Positions 1 to 8,457 of a stretch of DNA of 64,000 bases are shown in pieces. The position numbers and the translations under genes are program-made. The DNA is from an uncultured Collinsella sp. (GTDB taxonomy: Bacteria > Actinomycetota > Coriobacteriia > Coriobacteriales > Coriobacteriaceae). Position 1 is the first letter of the stretch. The number at the start of each line of letters is the position of its first letter. The notes under the pieces are model-generated. The model was not told the origin of the DNA. It saw only the letters and a program-made list of their open reading frames with translations, and did not search any database. The DNA lies in contig CABUIY010000006.1 in NCBI GenBank assembly GCA_902491765.1, forward strand, positions 68,766 through 132,765. The letters run 5' to 3'.

Positions 1-965
1 GCCAGCGCGTTTTCCATACGACCGTCATTGGGCGTCATGACCGAGCAGTTGATGTCCAGGTAGCGGTCGGCGATGGCGCGAAGGATGTCGGGAGCCTCCG
101 GGTCGATCATCATGGCCGCCGTGCGCTCGCCCGAGCAGTCGTCCATGCACACGACCACACCGCCGTTGGACTCGATGGTGCGACCGATCTTGTTGATCAC
201 GCCGCCCACCGGGCACCCGGTGATCAGAATGCGCTTGGCATCCGCCGCAACCGGGCGCTCGCCCGCGTCGTAGGCCTCGCGCAGCTTGGCAACCTTATGC
301 TCCAGCTGCTGCGTATAGGCCTCGATATCAAAGCTGAACGTACCGGCGAACATGGTGCTCATCAGGTCGACGCCGCTCATAGCCGCCGGCTGATTGGCCT
401 GCAGCGCAAACATCTCGAGCTGGGCCGCACGCAAGCGGTTGCGGCGACGGACGGCAGCACGAAGGTCGTCATCGGTGATCGTAATACCGTAGAAGTTCTC
501 GAGCTCCTCCTTGAGCAGGCGGCACTCCTCGTACCAGCTTTCACGCTCGTAGGCGCGATCGCGACCCTGCGGAAGATGCAGAATGTGCGTGCGCTTGAGC
601 TCGTTAAGCAGCTCGTACATCTTCTTCTTACCGTCGCAGGTGGTCTCGCCGATGATCATGTCGCTAAAGTACGTAAACGGACACTTTTGCGAGTAGGCAA
701 AGCCGTAGGTCGACTTGATGAGCGGGCAGAGGTTTGCCGGCAGCACCTTCTCGGCCTCGGGAATCACCTCATCGGACGTGCCGCACAAGGCCACACTTGC
801 AGCGCCCGCGGCATCGATAATCTCGAGCGGCGTATAGCTGCACAAAAAGCCGACCAGGCGATTGCCGGCCTGTTTGTAATCCTTGACGCGAATAAACGCC
901 GCCTTGCGCTGCTCGTTGAACTCCTCAAACGTGGACGGCAACGGCTGCTCAATATTTTCCGACAT
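1..965 (-). CDS. Double-cubane-cluster 2-hydroxyacyl-CoA dehydratase-family reductase, C-terminus outside window
   Basis: About 321 codons are present; the 3' end runs off the left edge. The translation belongs to the HgdB/HgdC-like 2-hydroxyacyl-CoA dehydratase superfamily. The motif GETTCDGKKK at about residues 106-115 and cysteines near 42, 61, 80, 95 and 110 are typical of the double-cubane-cluster proteins (E. coli YjiM type), which carry a double [4Fe-4S] cluster and are reduced by an ATP-dependent activator. The substrate is unknown. The ATG is preceded by AAGGAG at four bases. It lies 154 bases downstream of a paralogue on the same strand, so the two may be co-transcribed. An activator ATPase is expected nearby but is not in the window. 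Confidence 0.9.
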   Translation of the reverse strand, partial: MSENIEQPLPSTFEEFNEQRKAAFIRVKDYKQAGNRLVGFLCSYTPLEIIDAAGAASVALCGTSDEVIPEAEKVLPANLCPLIKSTYGFAYSQKCPFTYFSDMIIGETTCDGKKKMYELLNELKRTHILHLPQGRDRAYERESWYEECRLLKEELENFYGITITDDDLRAAVRRRNRLRAAQLEMFALQANQPAAMSGVDLMSTMFAGTFSFDIEAYTQQLEHKVAKLREAYDAGERPVAADAKRILITGCPVGGVINKIGRTIESNGGVVVCMDDCSGERTAAMMIDPEAPDILRAIADRYLDINCSVMTPNDGRMENAL

Positions 966-1119
966 ATAACTCCTTAACAAACCTTTTAACCAACCAAGGA
1001 AACGGCTTTCCCAGGTGCCCGAGGTTGCCGTGAAAGAGGAGCGCCGCGTACTTTGACACGCAAGCGACGGTTTGAACGGCAAGATCGGGTGTCCGGGAAA
1101 GTCGCCGGGACGGGTAGCC

Positions 1120-2403
1120 CTAAATGGTTTCCAAGAAAGCCTCAATCCTGGTTTGTAGCTGACCGGCATCCTCACCGGCGTAGTCGGTGGTGATGTGCAT
1201 AAACGGAATGCCGGCCTCCTCGGCGGCCTTCTCAACGGCAAACGACTCCATCTCGTAAAGCGTGCAGAACTGCAAGGCCACGTCGACGATACCGTCGGCA
1301 TGCAGGTCCTTGGCCATCTGGACAATGTCCTTCATACGCTGGTCGTTGGGCGTAAAGACAGCGCAGTTAATCTTAAAGTAGCGCTCGGCGATGGCGTCGA
1401 GCATCTCGTCGACCGTCTCGCCGGACTCGTCGACCAGGTCCTTGTAGTAGCGCGAGCCCGTGCAGGACTCCTCGCCTACCACAACGCCGCCGGCCTTCTC
1501 GATGAGGTTGAACAGCTTCCAGTTGGGCACGGCCATGGGCGTACCGGTGTACAGGATGCGCTTGGTGCCCTTGGGCGCCACGCCCTCGCCAGCCTCAACG
1601 CGCTGCTCGCACTCAGCCGCCATATCGTTAATGGCTCCGGTCAGACGCGGCGTGTCGTCCATAAAGGCTGCCTGCACGGTCAGCAGGCTATCGAGACCGC
1701 TGATAGGCGCCGGGTCGGCAGTGCGCGTGGCAGCGAGGCGCTGCAGGGCGCGACGCTTCTCATTGACGGCGCGGATGGCGGTCTTCAGACGCTCAGGCGT
1801 AATCTTGACGTCACACTCTTCCTCGATCTTGGCGGCGAGCTTCTTGACCTCGGCCTTCCAGGTCACGAGCGTCGACTCGTCGTGCACGTTGGGGATATCC
1901 ATGACGTACATGTTCTTTTGCGTGGCAAAGAACTCGTAGGCCTTCTTCTTGCCATCGCAGGTGTTCTCGCCGACTACCAAGTCGCTCGACTCGATGTAGG
2001 GGCAGACCTCGCCCAACTTAAAGCCGGCAAAGCTCTTGATGAGCGGGCAAGTGTTGCGCGGCAAGTGCTCCTCGACTTTGTCGGTTGCCCAGTCGGCACC
2101 CGAGCACAGGCCCACGGGGATGCCATCGCAGGCAAGTACGATTTCCTCGGGCACGTAGACGCAGAACGAACCGACAATCTTGGTGGCCTCGCCGGCCTCC
2201 TTCTTGTCGAGCATCTCCTTAATACGGCCGCTGTGGATGTTGGTGGCGACAAAGTCCAGATAGGACGTGGACTTGGGGCGATTGTTCTGCGTCAGGAACA
2301 TATCGCCGTACATCTGGCCCACGGCGCCCAGCAGCATGTCGTGGTCGGCAAGATTCATGCCGAGGCTCTCCCACATCGGATGGAAATCGAATTCTTCAGC
2401 CAT
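1120..2403 (-). CDS. Double-cubane-cluster 2-hydroxyacyl-CoA dehydratase-family reductase (full length)
   Basis: A 427-residue cytoplasmic protein, paralogous to the next gene downstream. It shows the same cysteine pattern (residues 81, 92, 100, 119, 134, 149) and the family motif GENTCDGKKK at 146-154. Family members bind a double-cubane iron-sulfur cluster and carry out low-potential two-electron reductions or dehydrations; many do not act on CoA esters, so a specific dehydratase should not be assumed. The start ATG follows a GAGAGGGG ribosome site. The roughly 40-residue N-terminal stretch is longer than in the paralogue. The tandem pair may form two subunits of one enzyme or two separate reductases. 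Confidence 0.92.
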   Translation of the reverse strand: MAEEFDFHPMWESLGMNLADHDMLLGAVGQMYGDMFLTQNNRPKSTSYLDFVATNIHSGRIKEMLDKKEAGEATKIVGSFCVYVPEEIVLACDGIPVGLCSGADWATDKVEEHLPRNTCPLIKSFAGFKLGEVCPYIESSDLVVGENTCDGKKKAYEFFATQKNMYVMDIPNVHDESTLVTWKAEVKKLAAKIEEECDVKITPERLKTAIRAVNEKRRALQRLAATRTADPAPISGLDSLLTVQAAFMDDTPRLTGAINDMAAECEQRVEAGEGVAPKGTKRILYTGTPMAVPNWKLFNLIEKAGGVVVGEESCTGSRYYKDLVDESGETVDEMLDAIAERYFKINCAVFTPNDQRMKDIVQMAKDLHADGIVDVALQFCTLYEMESFAVEKAAEEAGIPFMHITTDYAGEDAGQLQTRIEAFLETI

Positions 2404-2832
2404 GACGGTTCCCCTCTCGAACCAAAAATGAATAGCTACGGTATTGCTGCACGGTGGGTGGCGAAAACCCAGCCGCGCCTAAACCCGGAATTTTGGGGAA
2501 CCTGCTTTGCAGCTGATTATTTAGTTGTGCGTCGTCTCTCCCGGAGCCGTGAACATACCTGCTCATATGCGACTCCGAGCCATATATAGGGCACGCGCGG
2601 CAACGCGGCGAATGTATGTCGTCTGCGGCATGTGCGCACCCTCCTTTACAAGTTAAGGTCAACTATATCAACGGTCGTCGACCATGCGAACACCGTTGAC
2701 ATTCGTACGACAGCGTCGTGTGCCGTCGTTTAATAAATAATTATCTGTGTTGATAAGAGTTTGTCATTCCCCATTCGGCGAACGGCGAGACAAAGCCGCC
2801 GCGGCTTATATCCCCGACGGCATTACCCGGCG
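2404..2832. other. Intergenic stretch between reductase and mod genes
   Basis: Upstream of the reductase gene and downstream of modC, both on the minus strand. A TATATA box on the minus strand at 2583-2588 could be the reductase -10, but no convincing -35 is seen. Short open frames here lack ribosome sites and typical codon use. I looked for a molybdenum-cofactor riboswitch and saw no convincing match. Confidence 0.5.
2793..2807 (-). terminator. Weak hairpin downstream of modC
   Basis: AAGCCG/CGGCTT with a three-base loop. Read on the minus strand it is followed by TTTGTCT, so it could terminate the modABC transcript. The stem is only six base pairs. Confidence 0.3.
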
Positions 2833-3903
2833 CTATCGACAAACCAAATGGATCCTGCTGGCATCAAAATGCATGCGCAGCGTCTCGCCTGTTTGCGGTA
2901 GCTCGTCGACAGGCATGCCCACTTTGTTGACCTTCCACTGCAGACGCGTGGGCGCGTCGGCGCGCGGCACGTCCAGCAGCACCAGGCGCTCAAAACGTGA
3001 ATCGCTCACGCGGGCCACGTGCAGGTCATAGCTGTTGCGACCCCGCTCGGCACGGTTGTCCACATGGAAGTAGCTTGCGCGAATGCCCAGATATGCCACG
3101 TCATCGGGAACCTCGCGACCCACGTTAAAGGTCATGCCCCAGTCGAGGGCCTCAACTTCTTCGTCGCCAATCTTGCGCGCCCGGCTTGTGTTCTTGCAGC
3201 CCGTCAGGCGCAGTGCCGCCAGCGTCTGCGGACGGCGGACCACGTCCTCGACGGAGCCGATCTCCTCCACATGCCCGTCGTGCATCACGCAGATGCGCGG
3301 GCACAGGCGGCACGCTTCGTCGATGTCGTGGCTCACGTAGAGCACGGTGCGGTTGCATACATCGAACAGGTCGAGCATGTTCTGTTCGAGGGCGCTCTTA
3401 AGATAGGAATCGAGTGCGCTCATGGGCTCGTCGAACATAAAGATGCCCGGATACGCGGCCACCATGCGTGCAAGCGCCACACGTTGCTGCTGACCGCCCG
3501 AGAGTCGCGCGGGATAGCGGTCGGCAAAATCGGCCAGGCCAAAAATGCCCAGGTAGCGCTCGGCCAGCCTTTTGCGCGCCGTGGCGTCGCCCGCGTCCTT
3601 TACGCCGGCACACACGTTGTCTGCCACCGTCATGTTAGGGAACAGCTGATAGTTTTGGAACAGCAGGGCGCATTTTCGCTCCTGGGGCGACAGGTTGGTG
3701 CCCGCCGCCGAGTCAAAAAAGGTCACACCGTTGACGACGATCTTGCCCTCGTCGGGCGTCTCCACGCCGGCGATGCAGCGCAGCGTACAGCTCTTGCCGC
3801 AACCCGAGGCGCCCAGCAGCGCCACGCGCTCCTCGCCAGCCTCAAGCTGCATGTCGAGCATAAACCCGGGATAACGCTTTTTGATATCCAGAACGAGTGA
3901 CAT
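2833..3903 (-). CDS. modC: Molybdate ABC transporter ATP-binding protein ModC
   Basis: The 356-residue ATPase of the molybdate importer. Walker A is GASGCGKS at 31-38, the ABC signature LSGGQQQR at 134-141 and Walker B IFMFDEP at 154-160. The region after about 240 is a C-terminal extension of the kind that carries the MOP/TOBE regulatory domain in ModC proteins, although sequence similarity is weak by eye. It is the third gene of modA-modB-modC, three bases after modB, which supports molybdate (or tungstate) as the substrate. Length fits ModC. Confidence 0.95.
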   Translation of the reverse strand: MSLVLDIKKRYPGFMLDMQLEAGEERVALLGASGCGKSCTLRCIAGVETPDEGKIVVNGVTFFDSAAGTNLSPQERKCALLFQNYQLFPNMTVADNVCAGVKDAGDATARKRLAERYLGIFGLADFADRYPARLSGGQQQRVALARMVAAYPGIFMFDEPMSALDSYLKSALEQNMLDLFDVCNRTVLYVSHDIDEACRLCPRICVMHDGHVEEIGSVEDVVRRPQTLAALRLTGCKNTSRARKIGDEEVEALDWGMTFNVGREVPDDVAYLGIRASYFHVDNRAERGRNSYDLHVARVSDSRFERLVLLDVPRADAPTRLQWKVNKVGMPVDELPQTGETLRMHFDASRIHLVCR

Positions 3904-3906
3904 GAC

Positions 3907-5349
3907 CTATAGACCTCCCTGCGGCGCAGCATCATCGCGCATGAGCTCGGCCAGCGCCTCGCGATCGATACGCAAGGCATCGCCGCCCGCCGGATCGAGC
4001 GAATCGCCCTGTCCGGCAAACTCTTTGGCCTGCTTGCACTCCGCACGGGAAAGGCCCCGTTCGCGATACTTTTGCGAATGCGCCGTGTACATGTTGATGA
4101 ACAGGATGACCAGGAAACTAAACACGATCACGACGGCGACCCAAAAGAGGGCCACCGAGGTGTTGCCGCCCATCCACTCAAAGTAAATGGCGATGGGGAT
4201 GGTCTGGGTAATGCCGGCGTAGTTGCCCGCAAAGAACAGGGTGCAGCCAAACTCGCCCATCGCACGGGCAAAGGCGAGCACCGTGCCGGCGGCAATCGAG
4301 GGCCAGCCAAGCGGCATCATAAGCTTGGTGAGGATGCGACGCTCGGACCAGCCCAGCGTGCGCGCCGCATCGAGCATCTGCGTGTCGAGACTCTCGAAGG
4401 CTCCGAGTGCCGTACGATAGACGAGCGGGAACGACACCACCACGGCAGAGATCACCGCCGCCGGCCAGGTAAAGACAACCGAGATACCGTGCGCGATGAG
4501 CCACTGGCCCACCCCGGTCGAGCGGCCAAACAGCATAAGGAGCAGAAAGCCGCAGACCGTGGGCGGCAGCACCATGGGGATGGTAAAGACCGAGTCGAGC
4601 AAGCCCTTGATGCGGCTCGAGGTACCCATGGTCTTCCATGCGGCAAACAGGCCCAGCGCAAAGGAGATCAGCAGGGCAAGGCCGCTCGTTTTAATGGACA
4701 CCCAAAGCGGGCGATAGTCGATGTCGCCCAAAAAGGAGGCCAGAGAGGTCAAGGGCCCCTGCTCATCCCGCAACACGACGGACGATGCTTCTACCATTTG
4801 AGCGCTATCAAGCCAACGCGCGCCGCCCTTGGCATCACCCGAGGCTGATGCAATCACCACATAGCGGTCCCCATCCGCACCGCGCTCGTCAAAGCCATAG
4901 GTATACCCGCCGGCATCAAAAGTTGTTTCCGCCGTGACATACCAAGGAAGATCCACGTCCCCTAGCTGCGCACCTCCCATGCAGTTTGCGCTGTCGAGCT
5001 CACAGACGAGGGCCTTGAGACCCGATACGCACTCATTGTCCTGCGGATCAAATCCATACTTCTCGATCGCCTTGGGCGATATCCACACCACAACGCGATC
5101 GGCAGCAGGCGCCACTACAAGGTCCACGTCCTCGTCAACGGGAAACCGGTAGCCCTCAGGCTGGCCCTCCATGGCACGAGCGGTCCCCTTGGCCAACCGC
5201 TCAAAACCCTCGATCCCATAGGAAAGCCCATGAGCGGTCGCAGCAACCTGGGCCCCGTCCTCAGCATCCCCAGCAAACGCAAATCCCGGCACCCAGCAAA
5301 GCGCGAAGGTCAAAGCACAGGCGACAAGCATGCGGAATCTATTAAGCAC
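3907..5349 (-). CDS. modB: Molybdate ABC transporter permease ModB with extra N-terminal domain
   Basis: The membrane channel of the molybdate importer. The C-terminal half holds the usual permease helices and the ModB EAA loop (AARTLGWSERRILTKL). Unusually, some 160 residues with no membrane segment precede the first permease helix. They follow a signal-like start: basic NRFR, a hydrophobic core, then AFA-G, so this domain should face outside. The chosen start is a GTG with GGAG six bases upstream. A longer frame opens at a GTG overlapping the modA stop (5418) but would put 23 extra residues before the signal. The extra domain resembles nothing I recognise; ordinary ModB is about 220-260 residues. 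Confidence 0.9.
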   Translation of the reverse strand: MLNRFRMLVACALTFALCWVPGFAFAGDAEDGAQVAATAHGLSYGIEGFERLAKGTARAMEGQPEGYRFPVDEDVDLVVAPAADRVVVWISPKAIEKYGFDPQDNECVSGLKALVCELDSANCMGGAQLGDVDLPWYVTAETTFDAGGYTYGFDERGADGDRYVVIASASGDAKGGARWLDSAQMVEASSVVLRDEQGPLTSLASFLGDIDYRPLWVSIKTSGLALLISFALGLFAAWKTMGTSSRIKGLLDSVFTIPMVLPPTVCGFLLLMLFGRSTGVGQWLIAHGISVVFTWPAAVISAVVVSFPLVYRTALGAFESLDTQMLDAARTLGWSERRILTKLMMPLGWPSIAAGTVLAFARAMGEFGCTLFFAGNYAGITQTIPIAIYFEWMGGNTSVALFWVAVVIVFSFLVILFINMYTAHSQKYRERGLSRAECKQAKEFAGQGDSLDPAGGDALRIDREALAELMRDDAAPQGGL

Positions 5350-5417
5350 GAAAAGCTCCAAGCGAATACAAGGACGGAGTGAAACACAAAACGATGGAAT
5401 TATCGCGCCAAGCCGCA

Positions 5418-6290
5418 CTACGCGGAAAGCTCAAAGCCGTACTTAGCCCAAATCTTCTGAGCCTTCTTGTTGGACAGGCAAAAGTCGATGAACGCCTTGG
5501 CTTCGTCGGCATGCTCGGAGCTCTCGGCAACGGCACCCGGGTACACGATGGGCTTGTGCGAATCCTCGGGGCACACGAAGGCCTCCTCGATGCCGTCGTA
5601 GCGGAAGATATCGGAGCTGTAGACAAAACCGGCTACGCAGTCGCCCGTAGAGACATAGGCGGCGGCGGTGCCCACCTTATCGGCCAGTGCGACCTTGTCG
5701 GCAATCTCGGGAGCATACTCGCCGTCGTCGCCCTCGGTGCCGGTGTAAAGGCCCACGGAGGCCAGGGCCTGGTTGGCGTACTTGCCAGCGGGGACGGTCT
5801 TGGCATCACCGATGGCGATCTTGCCGTCCAGGTTCGCGACGTCGGCGATGGCCTCGACCTTGGTGTCGGAACCCTCGGCGCGAATAATCACGAGGTCGTT
5901 GACGAACATATCCTCACGGGCGTCGGCGTCGACGAGCTCGGCGGTCTCAGCGTCATCCATGGTGCCCTTGGAAGCGGTGATGAGCACGTCGACCGTGGCG
6001 CCGGCCTTCATCTGCTCGACAAGGTCGCCGGAGGCCTTAAACTGCGTGTCTGCAAACGTGGTGCCGGTCTGCTCTGTGTAGAGCTCCTGAACCTCGGGCA
6101 GAGCCTTCTCGAGCGAGTTGGCGGCAAAGACCTGCAGCTCGACAGCCTTCTTGGAAGATGCCTTAGCAGAACCGGCATCGGATCCGGCCGGCTCGGACGT
6201 CTTGCTGCCCGAGCAGCCAGCAAGACCAAGGCCGGCAGCGGCGACAGCAGAAAGCGAGACGAATCCGCGACGAGAAACCATATCGAACAT
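5418..6290 (-). CDS. modA: Molybdate-binding lipoprotein ModA
   Basis: The substrate-binding protein of the molybdate importer, 290 residues. The N-terminus has a twin-arginine-like SRRGFVSLS followed by a lipobox ending LAGC, so it is probably a membrane-anchored lipoprotein, possibly exported by Tat. The rest fits the periplasmic-binding-protein fold of ModA (VFAANSLEKALPEV near the start, then the ASGDLVEQM segment). The ATG at 6290 has AAAGGG six bases upstream; an earlier in-frame TTG abuts the ribosome site and is unlikely. First gene of modABC. Confidence 0.94.
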   Translation of the reverse strand: MFDMVSRRGFVSLSAVAAAGLGLAGCSGSKTSEPAGSDAGSAKASSKKAVELQVFAANSLEKALPEVQELYTEQTGTTFADTQFKASGDLVEQMKAGATVDVLITASKGTMDDAETAELVDADAREDMFVNDLVIIRAEGSDTKVEAIADVANLDGKIAIGDAKTVPAGKYANQALASVGLYTGTEGDDGEYAPEIADKVALADKVGTAAAYVSTGDCVAGFVYSSDIFRYDGIEEAFVCPEDSHKPIVYPGAVAESSEHADEAKAFIDFCLSNKKAQKIWAKYGFELSA

Positions 6291-6350
6291 ATTCAACCCT
6301 TTCGGACCTTGTGCCCGGGTACCCCACCGCGGGCTTTAATCTGCAATCAG

Positions 6351-6392
6351 ATTATACTTTTGCGCGAATAATGTTAGTGAGAAATTATTCTC
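6351..6392 (-). promoter_or_regulatory. Candidate modA promoter and operator
   Basis: On the minus strand a perfect TATAAT (6351-6356) lies about 60 bases before modA; the -35 is weak (CTAACA or CACTAA). Just upstream is an inverted repeat, GAGAA-ATTA-TTCTC (6379-6392), with a further half-site GAGAATA next to it. Its position suggests a regulator of molybdate uptake. The regulator is unknown and no ModE gene is in the window. Confidence 0.5.
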
Positions 6393-6457
6393 GCCTGAGA
6401 ATATAGTTTCGAGTTACCGTACACCTCGGCGTCGATTCGGCGGAAAACAAAAGCGGA

Positions 6458-6474
6458 GCGACCGATAAGGTCGC
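6458..6474 (-). terminator. Terminator of the moeA-mogA operon
   Basis: Stem GCGACC/GGTCGC with a five-base loop, followed on the minus strand by a T-rich run (CTTTTGTTTT). It separates mogA from the modABC promoter. Confidence 0.6.
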
Positions 6475-6493
6475 CCCACCGCAGGTAAATAGC

Positions 6494-6973
6494 TTAGTTG
6501 GTATGTCCGCCGCCCGCTGTCATCTGAGCCGCGTGCTCCAGCTGGTCCGCTATGGCCTCCCAGCTTTCGCGGGCGGCCTTCGTGGAACCGGGAAAGTTTA
6601 CGACAAGTGTATGACCTCGTTGCATGCAAATAGCACGCGAGAGCATAGCGCGGCGCGTCTTGGTCATCGAGTACGCACGAATTGCCTCTGCAATACCCGG
6701 CACATCGCGGTCGCAGACGGCACGCGTCGCCTCGGGCGTCACATCGCGCATCGAAAGCCCCGTGCCGCCGCAGGTGAGCACGACATTGGCGTGGCACTCA
6801 TCGGCGGCTTCCACAATGGCATCACCAATCTCGCTGACGTCATCGCGCACGACCACATGTGAGGCGACCGTCCAGCCCTGCGCTTCGATAAGTTCCTCGA
6901 GTGCAGCTCCAGCCTCGTCCTGGGCAAGATCGCGCGTATCCGAGCACGTCACAATCGAAATCTTCAGCTCCAT
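6494..6973 (-). CDS. mogA: Molybdopterin adenylyltransferase, MogA/MoaB family
   Basis: A 159-residue cytoplasmic protein that adenylates molybdopterin before metal insertion. The family signature TCGGTGLS and a following conserved DVTPEAT stretch are present. The start follows AGGAGG; a longer upstream frame overlaps moeA and is unlikely. It lies 10 bases after moeA, so the two form one operon, and it sits next to modABC, giving uptake and use of molybdate in one locus. It could equally be called MoaB, since the two families overlap in sequence. Confidence 0.93.
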   Translation of the reverse strand: MELKISIVTCSDTRDLAQDEAGAALEELIEAQGWTVASHVVVRDDVSEIGDAIVEAADECHANVVLTCGGTGLSMRDVTPEATRAVCDRDVPGIAEAIRAYSMTKTRRAMLSRAICMQRGHTLVVNFPGSTKAARESWEAIADQLEHAAQMTAGGGHTN

Positions 6974-6983
6974 AGCATTCCTC

Positions 6984-8246
6984 CTACAACACCGTTCCCT
7001 CGGGCAGGTCGACACGCACGACATCCACGACGTCGCCTGCCTTGAGCTCACACGGCCCTTCGTCAATACGCAGCAGACAGTTGGCACGCTGCATCGTGCC
7101 GAGCAGCGCCGAATTCTGCGTCTTGGCCTCGGTCACCAGCAGCTCATCGGTCTCGGGGTCGCGCAAAACCGTGGCGCGATCGAAGAAGCGTCGGTCCTGG
7201 CGCTTTTTCACACCGTGGGTAAGAACCGCTCGCTGCACGGGGCGCGCCCCCTCGGCAAAACCACGCATCTTGCGGATCGCCGGGCGCGCGAGCATCTCAA
7301 AGCCCACATACGCCGCGGCCGGATTGCCTGAAAGCCCCAGGTAGGGCTTACCCCCGAGCAAGCCAAACGTGATGGCCTTGCCCGGACGCATCGAAATGCG
7401 GTCAAACAGCACCTCGCCCTCGCGCCGGACGAGCGCCGTCACGCAGTCGTAATCGCCCGCCGAGGCGCCGCCGCTCGTAATGACAAAATCGCACTCCTGC
7501 ACGGCGCGATGCACCAGTTCGGCAATCGCCTGCTCATCGTCGGGCGCAATGCCGTAGAACACGGGCTCGGCTCCTGCATCGAGCGCCTCGGCCATCAACG
7601 CCGAGGAGTTGGAGTCGCGAATCTGCCCGCGCGCCGGCACGTTACTCGGTGCGACCAGTTCCGTGCCCAGCGAGATGATGCCCACACGCGGGGCAGCGTG
7701 CACCTTCACGCTCGCGTATCCGGCGCTTGCCAGCAGACCCGCGCCCGCCGGAGCCACGACCTCGCCGGCGCGCATCACAGCATCGCCGGCATGGGCCTCC
7801 TCGGCGGCAGAGCGAACGTTCTCCCCTACCTTGGCCGGCGCCGAGAACCTCACATGCGAGCCCTCGTTGCCATCGCCGTCAAGCACGTCGACGATCTCGT
7901 ATTTCACTACGGCGTCAGCACCCTCGGGCACCGGCGCGCCCGTCATGATGCGGACGGTCTCGCCCGTGCCGACCAAGCCCTCAAAGACATGGCCCGCTGC
8001 CTCGTGTCCGATAACGTCGAGCGTCACCGGCGTCTCACCAGACGCCTGCGCCAAGTCCGCCGAGCGCACGGCATATCCGTCCATAGCGCTGTTGGCAAAC
8101 GGCGAGATGTCGATATCGGCCACCGCGTCCTCGGCCAAGGGAAGACCGGCGGCCTGCCACACGGGAATCTCGACGAGATCGGTCGGAGCAACGTGCGACA
8201 GAACGATCGACTGCGCATCCTCCAGCGGAATGAGTTTCTCTGCCAT
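6984..8246 (-). CDS. moeA: Molybdopterin molybdenumtransferase MoeA
   Basis: A 420-residue enzyme that inserts molybdenum into adenylated molybdopterin. The N-terminal MoeA domain includes the conserved SAMDGYAV motif near residue 51. The central MoCF-binding domain has TSGGASAGDYDCV and the C-terminus ends in a small barrel-like domain. The ATG at 8246 follows GAGG at five bases; the frame extends nine codons further upstream without a better site. First gene of the moeA-mogA pair. Confidence 0.95.
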   Translation of the reverse strand: MAEKLIPLEDAQSIVLSHVAPTDLVEIPVWQAAGLPLAEDAVADIDISPFANSAMDGYAVRSADLAQASGETPVTLDVIGHEAAGHVFEGLVGTGETVRIMTGAPVPEGADAVVKYEIVDVLDGDGNEGSHVRFSAPAKVGENVRSAAEEAHAGDAVMRAGEVVAPAGAGLLASAGYASVKVHAAPRVGIISLGTELVAPSNVPARGQIRDSNSSALMAEALDAGAEPVFYGIAPDDEQAIAELVHRAVQECDFVITSGGASAGDYDCVTALVRREGEVLFDRISMRPGKAITFGLLGGKPYLGLSGNPAAAYVGFEMLARPAIRKMRGFAEGARPVQRAVLTHGVKKRQDRRFFDRATVLRDPETDELLVTEAKTQNSALLGTMQRANCLLRIDEGPCELKAGDVVDVVRVDLPEGTVL

Positions 8247-8457
8247 ATGCACCTCTTTAATGCCACGGCGCACAACAGGGACGCCGATTCTTTATGCTTG
8301 TCTCAGTATAATCCCCCGACGCGCGACCGCGATTTGGCCTGTACCCGCAAATACACCTGTCGGCCGCAAGCCGCGAAACAGAATGGAAAGCAACCCACCG
8401 GCTCGTCGCGCTTGCCACGTTTTATAATGCTTGCGTTGCAACCTAAAAGAGGAATAT

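Noticed and set aside
2404..2832. Molybdenum-cofactor riboswitch near the mod genes
   Set aside because: No match to the conserved elements could be made, and the region is upstream of the reductase, not of a molybdenum gene.
5350..5418. Longer modB start at the GTG overlapping the modA stop
   Set aside because: It would put 23 polar residues before the signal sequence; the inner GTG has GGAG at six bases.
8247..8457. Fluoride riboswitch ahead of the CLC gene
   Set aside because: The conserved GGCGATGG start and the AAAC/CTGATG elements are not found on the plus strand.
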